DNA of 22,873 nucleotides from a virus: IMG/VR virus record IMGVR_UViG_3300045999_008943, positions 1-22,873 of that record. The stretch is one strand, 5' to 3'. Numbering within the stretch: the first letter of the stretch is position 1; the number at the start of each line of letters is the position of its first letter. A program made the position numbers and the translations under genes. Under the pieces are notes generated by a model that worked only from the letters and a program-made list of their open reading frames with translations, had not been told where the DNA came from and did not search any database. Positions 1 through 7,848 of this stretch are shown here, in pieces.

Positions 1-2750
1 GTAAGTAGGTCTCTTATGTAAAACTGACCCTTGTAAAGCTCAGAAATTGGCGTTAAGCCGTCTGCCGCCCTTCTTACTTGATACCCTCTTACGGGATCTA
101 CAAAATAGTGCGAACCCTTGCTTCTTACAAGACTTGTTGGCTGATCTCCAAGGCCATACATTCCCACAAGATATCTAACGTTATTAGTTGTAATAATAAC
201 ATTTGTGGTTGTAACTACGGCCTGTCCAGCGGTGTCCTGAAGATACTTCGCATAAATTCCGTACACCCCTACTCCCCTTTCTTGATATAAGTAAAGCGTC
301 CTATCCTCCACCATCATTCGTCGAATAGGACCTCTTGACCTATCTACCTCGTCAAAATCGGCTGGCCTAAATATGTTTAGCTGGTTGATATCGGTTCCTT
401 GCTCATACATTCCACCCCACCTAACCATTGCCTGATTGTATATGGTTTGGGCGTCTGGATTGATAGTCCACGCCCTTCCGTTGGAATTTACGGCGCTAGG
501 GAAATAGTCGTTGTAATTAGCGTCCATAAAATATTCGGAAGTAACCGAAGATGTGTTGGTGCTTATAAACCATCCTCTTTCTCTGTAATAAACATCGCCT
601 TCAAACCACTGAAAAGTAGCTGGGTTGGTGGAAGTTTGGTCTCCTGTTTGTCCCTTGTGATACCGTACGCCTCCTTGTGTGTAAATATTATACTTTTCTC
701 CAAATTCATAAAAGAATTGTCCTTCGTCTGATACCACGGGCCTTGGAGTGTAAATCTCAATCAACATTGTCTGAGAGTATGCAACTGTCGGAAGTGTTGA
801 GGGTTTTGTAACTTTTAAGAACTGGCCGTTTGTTAAGGTGTTTGGGGCGGTCATTGTTCTTTGAAACGTGCCTAAGATTTCAAAGTCAAGTTGAAGCGGG
901 GCTCCGCTTCCGTTCACATAAGGAACGAAATTTCCGCCAGTATAAGCCGCCATAACTCGAACCCTATCTCCTTCTGCGAAATCATAAGAGGGAACAAATC
1001 CCGTATTCTGAGTTTGCTGGTAAGTTAAATTCTGGATACAGAAATATAAAAATCCGTCGCCGGGATCAAGATAGTCATTGGTTACCCAATATAAAAAATT
1101 ATTAGGCTTTAGGTCGGCTCTTACCCATTGGTAAGATACCGCCCAATCTGGAGGGGTATGATTTATAGAGGCGGATATAAAAGGTACTTGTATTATATTG
1201 GATGCAACAGAAAAGACAGGGGTAGTTATCGCAAAATCATTTGTATCTATGGGGTCGCCCACAAAAGATACCACTCCATTGGTTTTTCCAAATTCGTCAA
1301 AATAAACCAGCCCTAATCTTTGAGGGCAGTTCCACTTCCAAGAAGCTTGCGCTACCTCGGTGCCCGCGGTTGATACGCTTACAGCTACATTCGTGATAGT
1401 TCCAGCTCCCGTTGACGTAAATACCCGAAATACTCCAGAAGTGCCAAAATCATCTACCGATATGTTAGTGCCTTGTATAAGCGCCTTTAAGCCAGCTACA
1501 ACATCATCTATTGTATCTCCCCCAACCGTCGTGTAGGTTACGTTTCTAGGAGATGAATCGCCCGTGGTTCCAGAATTGTAAGTAAAATAAACGGTATACT
1601 GCGCACCTGTACTAATCGTACTTCCTATGATAACAATAAAAGAATTTGGCCCCGTGTATGAAAAAGATATACCCGGTGTATTTGGGTTGCCTACCCCAGT
1701 AGTTACGGTGACATCCACATCTTCCCGCGCAATAGCATCATAACCTTCTGTAATACCTCCATAAATTAAAGTATTACCATTTAAGAGTTCGAGTGTATTG
1801 GCAAGGTCTGGCAAGTAACTAAAATACAAATCGGTCTCTACCGCGGGAACGGTTACATAAGCCCCGTTATTAAAAAAATTATATACGAAGGCTGAATTAG
1901 GCGGTAGTTGATATTGCTCTAGATTTATGCTATCTATTTCGAAGAAATCACTCCAAGTATTGTTTACATTTACTTGACCAACAATTTCTATTGATTTACA
2001 ATCCACGCCACCCGAATAAACCTCAATTTCAATGTAGTTGTTTTGGGTAGCGTTATTGGAAGTGTTTGGGGCATAACCATTTACTGGAAGGGCTATCTTT
2101 GATATGGGAGAAAAAGTCGATTTTTCTCCATTTTCATAAACCCATCTATAAGAAAAACGAAACAACTTCTTTCTTAGGTTATTGGTAGTAACTCTTGTGT
2201 CGCTTCCGTATTCTGTAAGGGGAGGGGTTAGTGGCGCATTTTTAGCTGCCGTTAACATATCTAATGTGAAAGGTGCGAGGGAAGATACGGTATCGACATT
2301 CAAATACTTAGGCGGATTAACTTCGTCAGTCCAGTATAATAAATTCCCTTGGCCTTCGTCTCGGTATACCAGCGCCACAGAATGGACGGGATGGTTAGCG
2401 TCAAAATTTAAGACATCGCTAAGGCTATCGGTATTACAAAGAAAAACTTTTGTAATTGTCTCGTTATCTACGTTTAATTGATAGATACCGTGATTTCCCT
2501 GACTATTATAGTTAAAAAAGTAAATAAGTTGATTAACCTGATCAAAGTATGAGCCTATGCAAATATTGTCTCCGTTGGCGGGAAGTGATGAATTAGGTAT
2601 AATGTAGTTCCCTTTTACATTTTCCGCCGTTAAACCATTTTGACCTCCGTAAAAACGCAAGTTCTTGGCGTCGATATGTTGGGGAGCAAGGACATTTTCA
2701 GGCTTGTCGTCCAAGTTCATTACCCCAGAAAATCTTTTTACGTCAATCAT
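1..2750 (-). CDS. Large tail protein (stabilization/muzzle-like), 3' end outside window
   Basis: An uninterrupted minus-strand frame runs from ATG at 2750 to the left edge, giving at least 916 codons with no stop; the C-terminus is missing. The start reads MIDVKRFSGVMNLDDKPEN and lies 6 bases after the stop of the preceding gene. The protein is rich in beta strands and aromatic residues. Short repeats such as NQLIYFFNYNSQGNHGIYQL (about residues 75-95) and GNLLYWTDEVNPPKYLN look like propeller blades. A Gly/Thr/Ser/Val-rich stretch at about residues 340-470 looks like an inserted Ig-like domain. Size, beta content and position directly after connector genes match the large tail stabilization or muzzle protein of crAss-like phages; this is inferred from context, not from an alignment. 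A giant tail hub or fibre protein is the main alternative. Confidence 0.72.
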   Translation of the reverse strand, partial: MIDVKRFSGVMNLDDKPENVLAPQHIDAKNLRFYGGQNGLTAENVKGNYIIPNSSLPANGDNICIGSYFDQVNQLIYFFNYNSQGNHGIYQLNVDNETITKVFLCNTDSLSDVLNFDANHPVHSVALVYRDEGQGNLLYWTDEVNPPKYLNVDTVSSLAPFTLDMLTAAKNAPLTPPLTEYGSDTRVTTNNLRKKLFRFSYRWVYENGEKSTFSPISKIALPVNGYAPNTSNNATQNNYIEIEVYSGGVDCKSIEIVGQVNVNNTWSDFFEIDSINLEQYQLPPNSAFVYNFFNNGAYVTVPAVETDLYFSYLPDLANTLELLNGNTLIYGGITEGYDAIAREDVDVTVTTGVGNPNTPGISFSYTGPNSFIVIIGSTISTGAQYTVYFTYNSGTTGDSSPRNVTYTTVGGDTIDDVVAGLKALIQGTNISVDDFGTSGVFRVFTSTGAGTITNVAVSVSTAGTEVAQASWKWNCPQRLGLVYFDEFGKTNGVVSFVGDPIDTNDFAITTPVFSVASNIIQVPFISASINHTPPDWAVSYQWVRADLKPNNFLYWVTNDYLDPGDGFLYFCIQNLTYQQTQNTGFVPSYDFAEGDRVRVMAAYTGGNFVPYVNGSGAPLQLDFEILGTFQRTMTAPNTLTNGQFLKVTKPSTLPTVAYSQTMLIEIYTPRPVVSDEGQFFYEFGEKYNIYTQGGVRYHKGQTGDQTSTNPATFQWFEGDVYYRERGWFISTNTSSVTSEYFMDANYNDYFPSAVNSNGRAWTINPDAQTIYNQAMVRWGGMYEQGTDINQLNIFRPADFDEVDRSRGPIRRMMVEDRTLYLYQERGVGVYGIYAKYLQDTAGQAVVTTTNVIITTNNVRYLVGMYGLGDQPTSLVRSKGSHYFVDPVRGYQVRRAADGLTPISELYKGQFYIRDLL

Positions 2751-2756
2751 TTCTTT

Positions 2757-3527
2757 TTACGATTTAACGGCTAGTCTTTGATTTGCAAGGTTCCATTCGT
2801 ATAGATCAGAAAGCTTCACCGCGTCGTATCTGGCGATAGCAATTCTTCTTTCGTTATAGTAATCCGATCTTCTATCCCTTTTATCGCCAAGACTTCCCCG
2901 ACGAGATGGAGGCATACTTATTAAATCCTTCCACCTTAAATAAGCGATAACCGCCTCCTTAAATTGGATAGGAATAAAATACTCTCCACCAGAAACAGGC
3001 GAAGCAATATACTCTAGCATCACATATTCAAAGTCATAATATTCGTCGAGTACGATAACGCCGTTCTTATTGTCAATCTTAAATGACCCGACAAAAGGCG
3101 AGCCGCTAGGAAGTCCATATAAGTTGCTTAGCCCGTACCCATTCCAAAAATTCCACCACACAATTCCTTGAGGGCTGTAACCTGTTACAATCGAAGGGTC
3201 TTGAGTTTGGGCAAGACGATTAGGCTGCATATCAAAGGCGGTAGTCAGGTTATTGTTGACCATCAAAGGAATGATGGCGCCTTCGTTATTTAAGATGCCT
3301 ACTTTGGTATAATTTAGATAGTCGGCGGGAAGTGTTACCGTTAAATTAGGGTTGACGGGAAGTTTTACAGACTTAACACTATAAAAGAAGTCAAGGCCTA
3401 GTTCGGTCATTGCCCTATAAGCCAAGTTCCAGCACTTAAAGTACTTGTGGTTGCCCTGCTCGGACTCGGTGAGGTAATCGGTGATCGCCTCGTCTATTGT
3501 GACCCATTGTCTATTTTGTGTTGCCAT
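2757..3527 (-). CDS. Head-tail connector / ring-type virion protein (256 aa)
   Basis: A 256-aa protein starting MATQNRQWVTIDEAITDYLT. The N-terminal third is helical and acidic (ITDYLTESEQGNHKYFKCW). The middle has hydrophobic beta-like segments (VKLPVNPNLTVTLPADYLNY), and the C-terminus is basic (PPSRRGSLGDKRDRRSDYYN, about residues 206-225). This plan, a helical start, beta core and helical end with a rule about plain asparagine/tyrosine-rich loops, is common in adaptor or ring proteins joining portal and tail in podovirus-like phages, and the gene sits between GroES and the large tail protein. The leader carries GGGGAAGAT directly before ATG, unlike the A-rich leaders of its neighbours. 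The exact ring or adaptor identity is not resolved. I see no enzymatic motif. Confidence 0.6.
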   Translation of the reverse strand: MATQNRQWVTIDEAITDYLTESEQGNHKYFKCWNLAYRAMTELGLDFFYSVKSVKLPVNPNLTVTLPADYLNYTKVGILNNEGAIIPLMVNNNLTTAFDMQPNRLAQTQDPSIVTGYSPQGIVWWNFWNGYGLSNLYGLPSGSPFVGSFKIDNKNGVIVLDEYYDFEYVMLEYIASPVSGGEYFIPIQFKEAVIAYLRWKDLISMPPSRRGSLGDKRDRRSDYYNERRIAIARYDAVKLSDLYEWNLANQRLAVKS

Positions 3528-3544
3528 ATCTTCCCCTTACATTT

Positions 3545-3808
3545 TTATTCGGTCGCTAGTATTGCAGCGTCCTCTAACAAATAATGCCTTTCGCCCTTTA
3601 CATCTACGGGTATTCCCCAGTCCTTCATACGATAAGCCACCTGTCCGGGTTTTAGCGTCATTTTCTTTTCTCTACTACCTCTTCCCACAGCAATAATACT
3701 TACTTTATTGCTTTCTTTTCTTGCTGATTCAGGGACAAATATTCCGCCTTCAGAAATCTCGTCTGCTGGGAAGGGTTTTACAAGAACGTGGTTACGAATA
3801 GGCTGCAT
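3545..3808 (-). CDS. Phage GroES-type co-chaperonin (Cpn10)
   Basis: The 87-aa length is close to the usual 95-100 aa of GroES. The start MQPIRNHVLVKPFPADEISE matches the first beta strand of Cpn10 (consensus RPLxDRVLV). The segment EISEGGIFVPESARKESN (residues 18-34) aligns with the GroES mobile loop that docks onto GroEL, keeping the Gly-Gly-hydrophobic-hydrophobic core. It is followed by VSIIAVGRGSREKKMTLKPG, corresponding to the GroES strand and turn before the roof region, and the protein ends with YLLEDAAILATE, the typical EDILA-like final strand. The gene is set between connector genes, so it is probably expressed with virion proteins. By analogy with T4 gp31, it likely replaces host GroES to help the host GroEL fold a phage protein, perhaps the capsid or a tail protein; this role is inferred. 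Confidence 0.88.
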   Translation of the reverse strand: MQPIRNHVLVKPFPADEISEGGIFVPESARKESNKVSIIAVGRGSREKKMTLKPGQVAYRMKDWGIPVDVKGERHYLLEDAAILATE

Positions 3809-3812
3809 ATAA

Positions 3813-4445
3813 TTAGTTTGCTGTTAAATCAGAACCATCGTTAACTAAATCTTGAGGACGTTGCTTCATTAGCAACAACTGCTGCTGCACATATTGGATG
3901 ATAACAGGCATATAGTCGGAGGGTACATTCAGGACGCTAGTTAAACTTGAAGATACCCCACCACTTACCATCGTTACGCTGGCAGTATAGTTGCTTAAAA
4001 TCTGGTTGCTTATTACATACACCTTATCTCCTTCGCTATAAAACAAAGTTTTGCTAGGGATATTAGGCATACTCTGGAAGTAAGTTTTTTGATTTTGTGT
4101 CAGGGGAACACACGGTTGCGATACGACACCTTGAGAATCCTTGAATTGAAGGGTAGATATTCCCTCACTATATCCTATCCCCACAGGGACTTGAGGAAGG
4201 GTTATTTTCCAGAGGTTTCTTTCGTCTCTGACTGCAACCAAGCCCTTAAAAGTAGTATAAAAGCTATTGTTAACAAAGGATATGCCCTCAAGTTTTAAGT
4301 TGTCCGTATAGTTTGTTCTGGCCGCTACTGCAATGCCCTGATCAATATATTGGTTGACAAGCATCGGGGTAATCGAAGAGTCCTCTTGCACATACCCTCC
4401 GTATACTTGCCTTAAAATCTGCTCTATTAATTGACCCCTCGTCAT
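3813..4445 (-). CDS. Connector/tail-region virion protein (210 aa)
   Basis: I place the start at ATG 4445 (MTRGQLIEQILRQVYGG) because the longer frame would begin at a TTG at 4451, two codons earlier, and overlap the upstream stop. The N-terminus is helical (QLIEQILRQVYGG, then SSITPMLVNQYIDQGIAVAA), the middle is beta-rich and the C-terminus is a glutamine-rich helix (VIIQYVQQQLLLMKQRPQDL, about residues 178-197). This helix-sheet-helix plan is common in head-tail connector or ring proteins. The gene follows the fibre gene, with its stop 2 bases before this ATG, and precedes groES by 4 bases. Structural role is inferred from context; no enzymatic motif is visible. Confidence 0.6.
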   Translation of the reverse strand: MTRGQLIEQILRQVYGGYVQEDSSITPMLVNQYIDQGIAVAARTNYTDNLKLEGISFVNNSFYTTFKGLVAVRDERNLWKITLPQVPVGIGYSEGISTLQFKDSQGVVSQPCVPLTQNQKTYFQSMPNIPSKTLFYSEGDKVYVISNQILSNYTASVTMVSGGVSSSLTSVLNVPSDYMPVIIQYVQQQLLLMKQRPQDLVNDGSDLTAN

Positions 4446-4447
4446 TA

Positions 4448-5407
4448 TCAATAAATTTTATTCAGGATGAAAATATCGCTGTAGATGTTGTTTCCTGTAG
4501 AAGCAGATCCCCATTGAGCTGTAACATCTAATGTATTACTAATTGTTGTATCAAACGTAGTGTTGTTCACTACATTAAACCCAAATCCTTGAACAGAAGC
4601 GTTGTTAGTTTTTGTGTAATGAAAACTACCTAGTGATACAATAGATGCTACACCAGCAGTTCCAATTTGTCTAATTGTAAAATCAATATTTAAAGACCAC
4701 ACATCATTTATAACACTACTTCCAAGATTCTGTAGACCACTATCTAAAAGAAGAATAGATCCAGCCCTCACTCTAATTCTAATAGTTTGATTATTACTAG
4801 CATTTACAACACCACCAAATATAGCTCTAAAGCTATCCCCAACACTAAATCTGTTAGCTGGTACGGTTAATGTTCCTACGCCTCCATTTATTAATGTAGT
4901 TTCTACAGTGGTATTAGTAATTATGGTGCTATTTGCTGTTTGCGCAAAGAGTCCGTAATTTAATGACAAGGTATTAGCGTCTATAACTAAAGAATCCTCG
5001 GTTTCGGCAACAGAATAGGTTTTGTTTTTGTAATATATATCGGCGTTAACTCCTGCAGCGGCATCGATATTTTCCCATATAGATATATTGCTAGCTGGGA
5101 ATGTATATTGTACGCCTGCGGGAACTTGCGGATCTTCGTCTATTTGTATAACAGTTGCCTGAACCTGCGTTGCACTTCCTACGTTAGCCGCTGTCAATAA
5201 GGTGGAAAGCGTTTCGGATACATAAAACACTTGACTACCTAATTTATTGCTTGTATTGGGGTAGTAGAATATTGCAGCGTTAACGGCAGCAATAGGAAGC
5301 GTAGCTTCCTTTATCATAATATCGCTCGTAAGGAAAGAAATCTCAGTAGCGGACGGTAGCGGACTGCCATCTATTTGATATACCGTTGCTTGAATCTGAT
5401 TTGCCAT
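4448..5407 (-). CDS. Fibre-like virion protein with duplicated N-terminal domain
   Basis: A 319-aa protein with three visible parts. Residues 1-75 and about 80-145 are two copies of one domain: each opens with QATVYQID or QATVIQID, has a middle strand (VNAAIFYYP / VNADIYYK) and ends in a YxVxET segment followed by a short helix. The remaining residues (about 150-319) are Asn/Thr/Ser/Val-rich beta strands including TLTVPANRFSVGDSFRAIF, a pattern seen in trimeric TNF- or jelly-roll-like heads of phage fibres. I infer that the repeats anchor it to the virion and the C-terminus is exposed, possibly for host binding. The C-terminal half looks more AT-rich than the N-terminal half, and the whole gene lacks the GGGAAG motif, both fitting recent exchange. 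The separate plus-strand gene at 22323 resembles the repeated domain. Confidence 0.65.
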   Translation of the reverse strand: MANQIQATVYQIDGSPLPSATEISFLTSDIMIKEATLPIAAVNAAIFYYPNTSNKLGSQVFYVSETLSTLLTAANVGSATQVQATVIQIDEDPQVPAGVQYTFPASNISIWENIDAAAGVNADIYYKNKTYSVAETEDSLVIDANTLSLNYGLFAQTANSTIITNTTVETTLINGGVGTLTVPANRFSVGDSFRAIFGGVVNASNNQTIRIRVRAGSILLLDSGLQNLGSSVINDVWSLNIDFTIRQIGTAGVASIVSLGSFHYTKTNNASVQGFGFNVVNNTTFDTTISNTLDVTAQWGSASTGNNIYSDIFILNKIY

Positions 5408-5409
5408 TT

Positions 5410-6114
5410 TTACTGCCCTTGAAACTGAATTTGATTAGCGTAAGCCGCTACATCATTGTACTGTAAATTTACACCAATTAATCGTAATGCGCGAGCAATA
5501 ATTTCCATAATTGACACGTCATCCCACACGGGTTGTACACTATTGGCTGCGCTGTAAACGGGAACGCCGTTTAAATCAAGCGTGTAGCCCCACACCATAT
5601 CGGGTGGTTCAATAATATAGCTTATTCTAGCGCTGCCTAATCCAAATGGTGCAAATTGAAAGCCATTGTTTTGTATCATATAGGCGGGCCAGCTATCGAT
5701 AGGGTCAATTACGCTATTGTAAATTGAGTAGAAATAGTGCTGCTGCACTTCCCTAATTCTCTCGTAGCCATAGGCGCTCCACATTGCATCGGTTTGCATA
5801 TAAGCGCCGCCGCTTGGAAGCTGAGAGGCTGCGCTTGGGTAGGGGGAATAGCCGGTGCTATCAATTGATAGCCAAGTCTGATAAATAATTGGGGTAAGCC
5901 TCTGCCGCAAGACGGCATTTTGGCCAAACTCGACTCTTGCGACAGGGCGCCCCGGTTGGTATTGCTGAAAATTACCCAAGAGATAGGATACGTAGCCCTT
6001 CTGGGCGATATTTATGCTGTTGTTAAAATCCTCTGGTGCCAAATATCCTTGTTGAAGGTTCTTGCTCACCGCATAGAGGACTATCTTGTACACATCATTA
6101 ATATTGTATGCCAT
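5410..6114 (-). CDS. Connector/ring-type virion protein (234 aa)
   Basis: A 234-aa protein starting MAYNINDVYKIVLYAVSKNL, with a helical N-terminus (VYKIVLYAVSKNLQQGYLAP) that resembles the first helix of small connector subunits. The middle is Tyr/Pro/Ser-rich, and a helix near the C-terminus reads VSIMEIIARALRLIGVNLQY (about residues 199-218). The last residues (AAYANQIQFQGQ) are polar. It lies 2 bases upstream of the fibre gene and 33 bases after the preceding gene. The plan and the position between capsid and tail genes favour a head completion or ring protein that assembles on the portal. No family was firmly recognised, so this is a context-based call. Confidence 0.58.
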   Translation of the reverse strand: MAYNINDVYKIVLYAVSKNLQQGYLAPEDFNNSINIAQKGYVSYLLGNFQQYQPGRPVARVEFGQNAVLRQRLTPIIYQTWLSIDSTGYSPYPSAASQLPSGGAYMQTDAMWSAYGYERIREVQQHYFYSIYNSVIDPIDSWPAYMIQNNGFQFAPFGLGSARISYIIEPPDMVWGYTLDLNGVPVYSAANSVQPVWDDVSIMEIIARALRLIGVNLQYNDVAAYANQIQFQGQ

Positions 6115-6131
6115 CTCTTTTTATATTGTTG

Positions 6132-6143
6132 CGGGAAGTCCCG
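6132..6143. repeat. Intergenic 12-base palindrome carrying GGGAAGT
   Basis: CGGGAAGTCCCG, with 5-base arms and a 2-base centre, lies in the 33-base gap between the genes at 5410-6114 and 6148-7032. It is the one GGGAAG copy I found outside coding sequence, so it cannot be explained by protein coding. Confidence 0.65.
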
Positions 6144-6147
6144 ATAG

Positions 6148-7032
6148 TTATGAAATCTTTTTTAACTGATCTCTAAAGGCTTCTCCCTCTTGGGTATTAG
6201 TAAGTGCTAGGTTTAAGAGATACTTTTCGGGGGTGTCTTGCTTTGACATTACGCCAATAAGACCGCCTCCGTTTGACCAGTATATCTTCCCCGGCTCTCT
6301 ACCAATTTCAATTTTAGAATCAAGAATACCGCGTTTAATCATCCACATAATGTCTATTTCCTTAGAGTCCTTAGTTTTTTGGAAATACTCTGGATTGCGC
6401 TTTGCATATACCATATATTCCCTCCGCAGACCATCATCCGTCTTTGGCAAACCTAAGTCGTCAATAAGACGGATACCTAAGAAAGCAGCGTGCTTGCGCA
6501 TCTTTTCGGCTGGCATCTCTTTGGCTAAAATAGCCATTTCGAGTTCCATCGATTCACGCCTAAACATTTCTTCTTGTTCTCTTGCAGGATCGTATTCGTA
6601 AAATTCAAAGTGGCTACCTGTTTTATTGCTAGAGCTACCAACATTATGCCTTGTAATACGCGCAAATTCAAGTGCGGTAGTATCCCATTCTGGAATACGA
6701 AGGATTTTGGTGCCTCTAACAAAGCTAAGACTACGCATATTGTTTCTTACATATTCGGGTGTGATATCTTTTTGTTCTTTTACCCAAATTGTATCAACGC
6801 CCGAAAGAAGTCTTATGCGCTCCATCTTGCCTGTAGCTGGATTGATAACGTCATCAATTCCCGGGACATGCACACCACCTTTTCTTGTATTAGCCAATAG
6901 CTTAAAGATGTGGTATCTTACTCCCCTTTCTTGTCTTAATTCCGTTACGATTTCCTGTTCCCCAAGTGAAAGAGCTTCTGTGTTTTTTTGTTCGCCGCTA
7001 AGCGAGAACTGAACATCTGATAATTTTGCCAT
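6148..7032 (-). CDS. Conserved phage protein after the capsid gene (294 aa)
   Basis: A 294-aa protein, MAKLSDVQFSLSGEQKN at the start. It is strongly charged, with a helical central part rich in Glu/Arg/Met (AREQEEMFRRESMELEMAIL, about residues 149-168) and further helices to about residue 235 (IDIMWMIKRGILDSK). The C-terminal part has YWSNGGGLIGVMSKQDTPEK. Near residues 42-60 is KLLANTRKGGVHVPGIDDVI. No catalytic motif is obvious. Placement after the MCP and the inserted endonuclease, and before connector genes, suggests a head-associated or assembly protein, for instance a vertex or auxiliary head component. It begins after a leader rich in A and T with no Shine-Dalgarno sequence. Function is not recognised. 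Confidence 0.55.
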   Translation of the reverse strand: MAKLSDVQFSLSGEQKNTEALSLGEQEIVTELRQERGVRYHIFKLLANTRKGGVHVPGIDDVINPATGKMERIRLLSGVDTIWVKEQKDITPEYVRNNMRSLSFVRGTKILRIPEWDTTALEFARITRHNVGSSSNKTGSHFEFYEYDPAREQEEMFRRESMELEMAILAKEMPAEKMRKHAAFLGIRLIDDLGLPKTDDGLRREYMVYAKRNPEYFQKTKDSKEIDIMWMIKRGILDSKIEIGREPGKIYWSNGGGLIGVMSKQDTPEKYLLNLALTNTQEGEAFRDQLKKIS

Positions 7033-7059
7033 TTTATTGGTTTTTTAATTTTTTACCAT

Positions 7060-7791
7060 TTAAGCTGCGCGCCCCGCAATGTGCGGGCGGTTTTTGATTT
7101 GAATCTTAATTCCTGAAACATCAATTTTTAATGGATAGCCTTCTTGTTTTTTTCTAAAGAAATAACCTCCAGCGTGTTTTTGTTTACCATTAGCTGCGTC
7201 AATAACGCATCTACGATTTATGCTTAAAGCTTTTGCCGCGGCACTTAAGTAAGAATATTCAGCAATAAAATCACCATTTAAATCGTAAACCACAACGGGA
7301 ATATATTGCCTTTCCTTCGACTTTTTATGGCACTCAATAGACGGTTTTACGCCGTTTATCTTATTGTAAAAACTTACGCTTCTAGCGATTTTTTTCTTGG
7401 TTTCGTCTGATACTTTTTTGCCCCAGCTTGGCGCCTTTTCCCCTCTTCTCATTTTAGCTCTTTCTACCCTTGTCTTGTCGTTTTTCCAAGACTCACGATA
7501 GTCACCTCCACGAGTAAGGTTCATGCCGTCAAGATTTTCTGCTGCATAAGTCTTCAATTCAGCTATCCAATAAATCTCGCGTTCATTAAGTAATTCAACT
7601 GAAATATTATCTTCTATAACCTCAAAAATATGGGCATCCCATCCGTACTTTTCAATACTGCGAAGAATAAGGCTTTTACCCTTTTTCTTTCTTTTGCTTT
7701 TGTATTGAATAATACGTTCCTTTGCGGCCTTAGTTGTTTGACCAACATAAACCCTTTCGGTAGGACTTGTTATTTTGTATATTAAACCCAT
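7060..7791 (-). CDS. GIY-YIG homing endonuclease with NUMOD-type DNA-binding repeats
   Basis: A 243-aa protein from ATG at 7791; the longer frame to 7836 would start at GTG and add 15 residues of hairpin sequence. MGLIYKITSPTERVYVGQTT is a GIY-YIG core (LIY and YVG, residues 3-5 and 15-17). The catalytic Arg is probably in KERIIQY, and the metal-binding Glu is in LNEREIYWIAEL (about residues 68-79). A basic segment RRGEKAPSWGKKVSDETKKK (about residues 113-132) is NUMOD3-like. The region VVVYDLNGDFIAEYSYLSAA followed by AKALSINRRCV is NUMOD1-like, for sequence-specific DNA binding. Such free-standing enzymes cut an allele lacking the gene and spread by repair. It lies between the MCP and the following gene, has no GGGAAG motif and carries GC-rich hairpins at both ends, all consistent with recent insertion. 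Confidence 0.9.
   Translation of the reverse strand: MGLIYKITSPTERVYVGQTTKAAKERIIQYKSKRKKKGKSLILRSIEKYGWDAHIFEVIEDNISVELLNEREIYWIAELKTYAAENLDGMNLTRGGDYRESWKNDKTRVERAKMRRGEKAPSWGKKVSDETKKKIARSVSFYNKINGVKPSIECHKKSKERQYIPVVVYDLNGDFIAEYSYLSAAAKALSINRRCVIDAANGKQKHAGGYFFRKKQEGYPLKIDVSGIKIQIKNRPHIAGRAA
7070..7089. other. GC-rich hairpin at 3' end of endonuclease gene
   Basis: The sequence CGCCCCGCAATGTGCGGGCG forms an 8-bp stem with one bulged base and a 3-base loop. It overlaps the last codons of the endonuclease (NRPHIAGRAA). On the plus strand it is followed by GTTTTTG, giving a weak terminator shape, but no plus-strand gene precedes it. Confidence 0.5.
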
Positions 7792-7808
7792 TTTTTTAGT
7801 TACAAAGG

Positions 7809-7834
7809 GAGCCGCCCATGTGACTGGGCGACTC
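7809..7834. other. GC-rich hairpin between MCP and endonuclease
   Basis: An inverted repeat CGCCCA (7813-7818) and TGGGCG (7825-7830) encloses a 6-base loop. After one mismatch the stem extends by three further base pairs (GAG/CTC). It starts 15 bases after the MCP stop. The T-tract downstream on the minus strand is weak, so it may be an attenuator, an mRNA 3'-end stabiliser or a leftover of insertion rather than a full terminator. Confidence 0.55.
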
Positions 7835-7848
7835 ACCTAAGTTAATGA

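Noticed and set aside
399-731. Plus-strand open frames such as 399-731, 6574-6900, 10175-10513 and 13825-14226
   Set aside because: They lie opposite well-supported minus-strand genes, have no plausible leaders and show no family resemblance.
1-2750. Stop-codon recoding in the large tail gene
   Set aside because: The frame has no in-frame TAG, TGA or TAA as read, and neighbours use TGA and TAA as stops.
4446-4451. TTG start at 4451 for the 210-aa connector gene
   Set aside because: ATG lies two codons downstream and avoids overlap with the upstream stop.
7060-7834. Group I intron carrying the endonuclease
   Set aside because: The gene lies between complete genes and neither neighbour is interrupted; no intron core was recognised.
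7792-7836. Longer endonuclease start at 7836
   Set aside because: It would start at GTG and translate the hairpin; ATG at 7791 begins exactly at the GIY-YIG domain.
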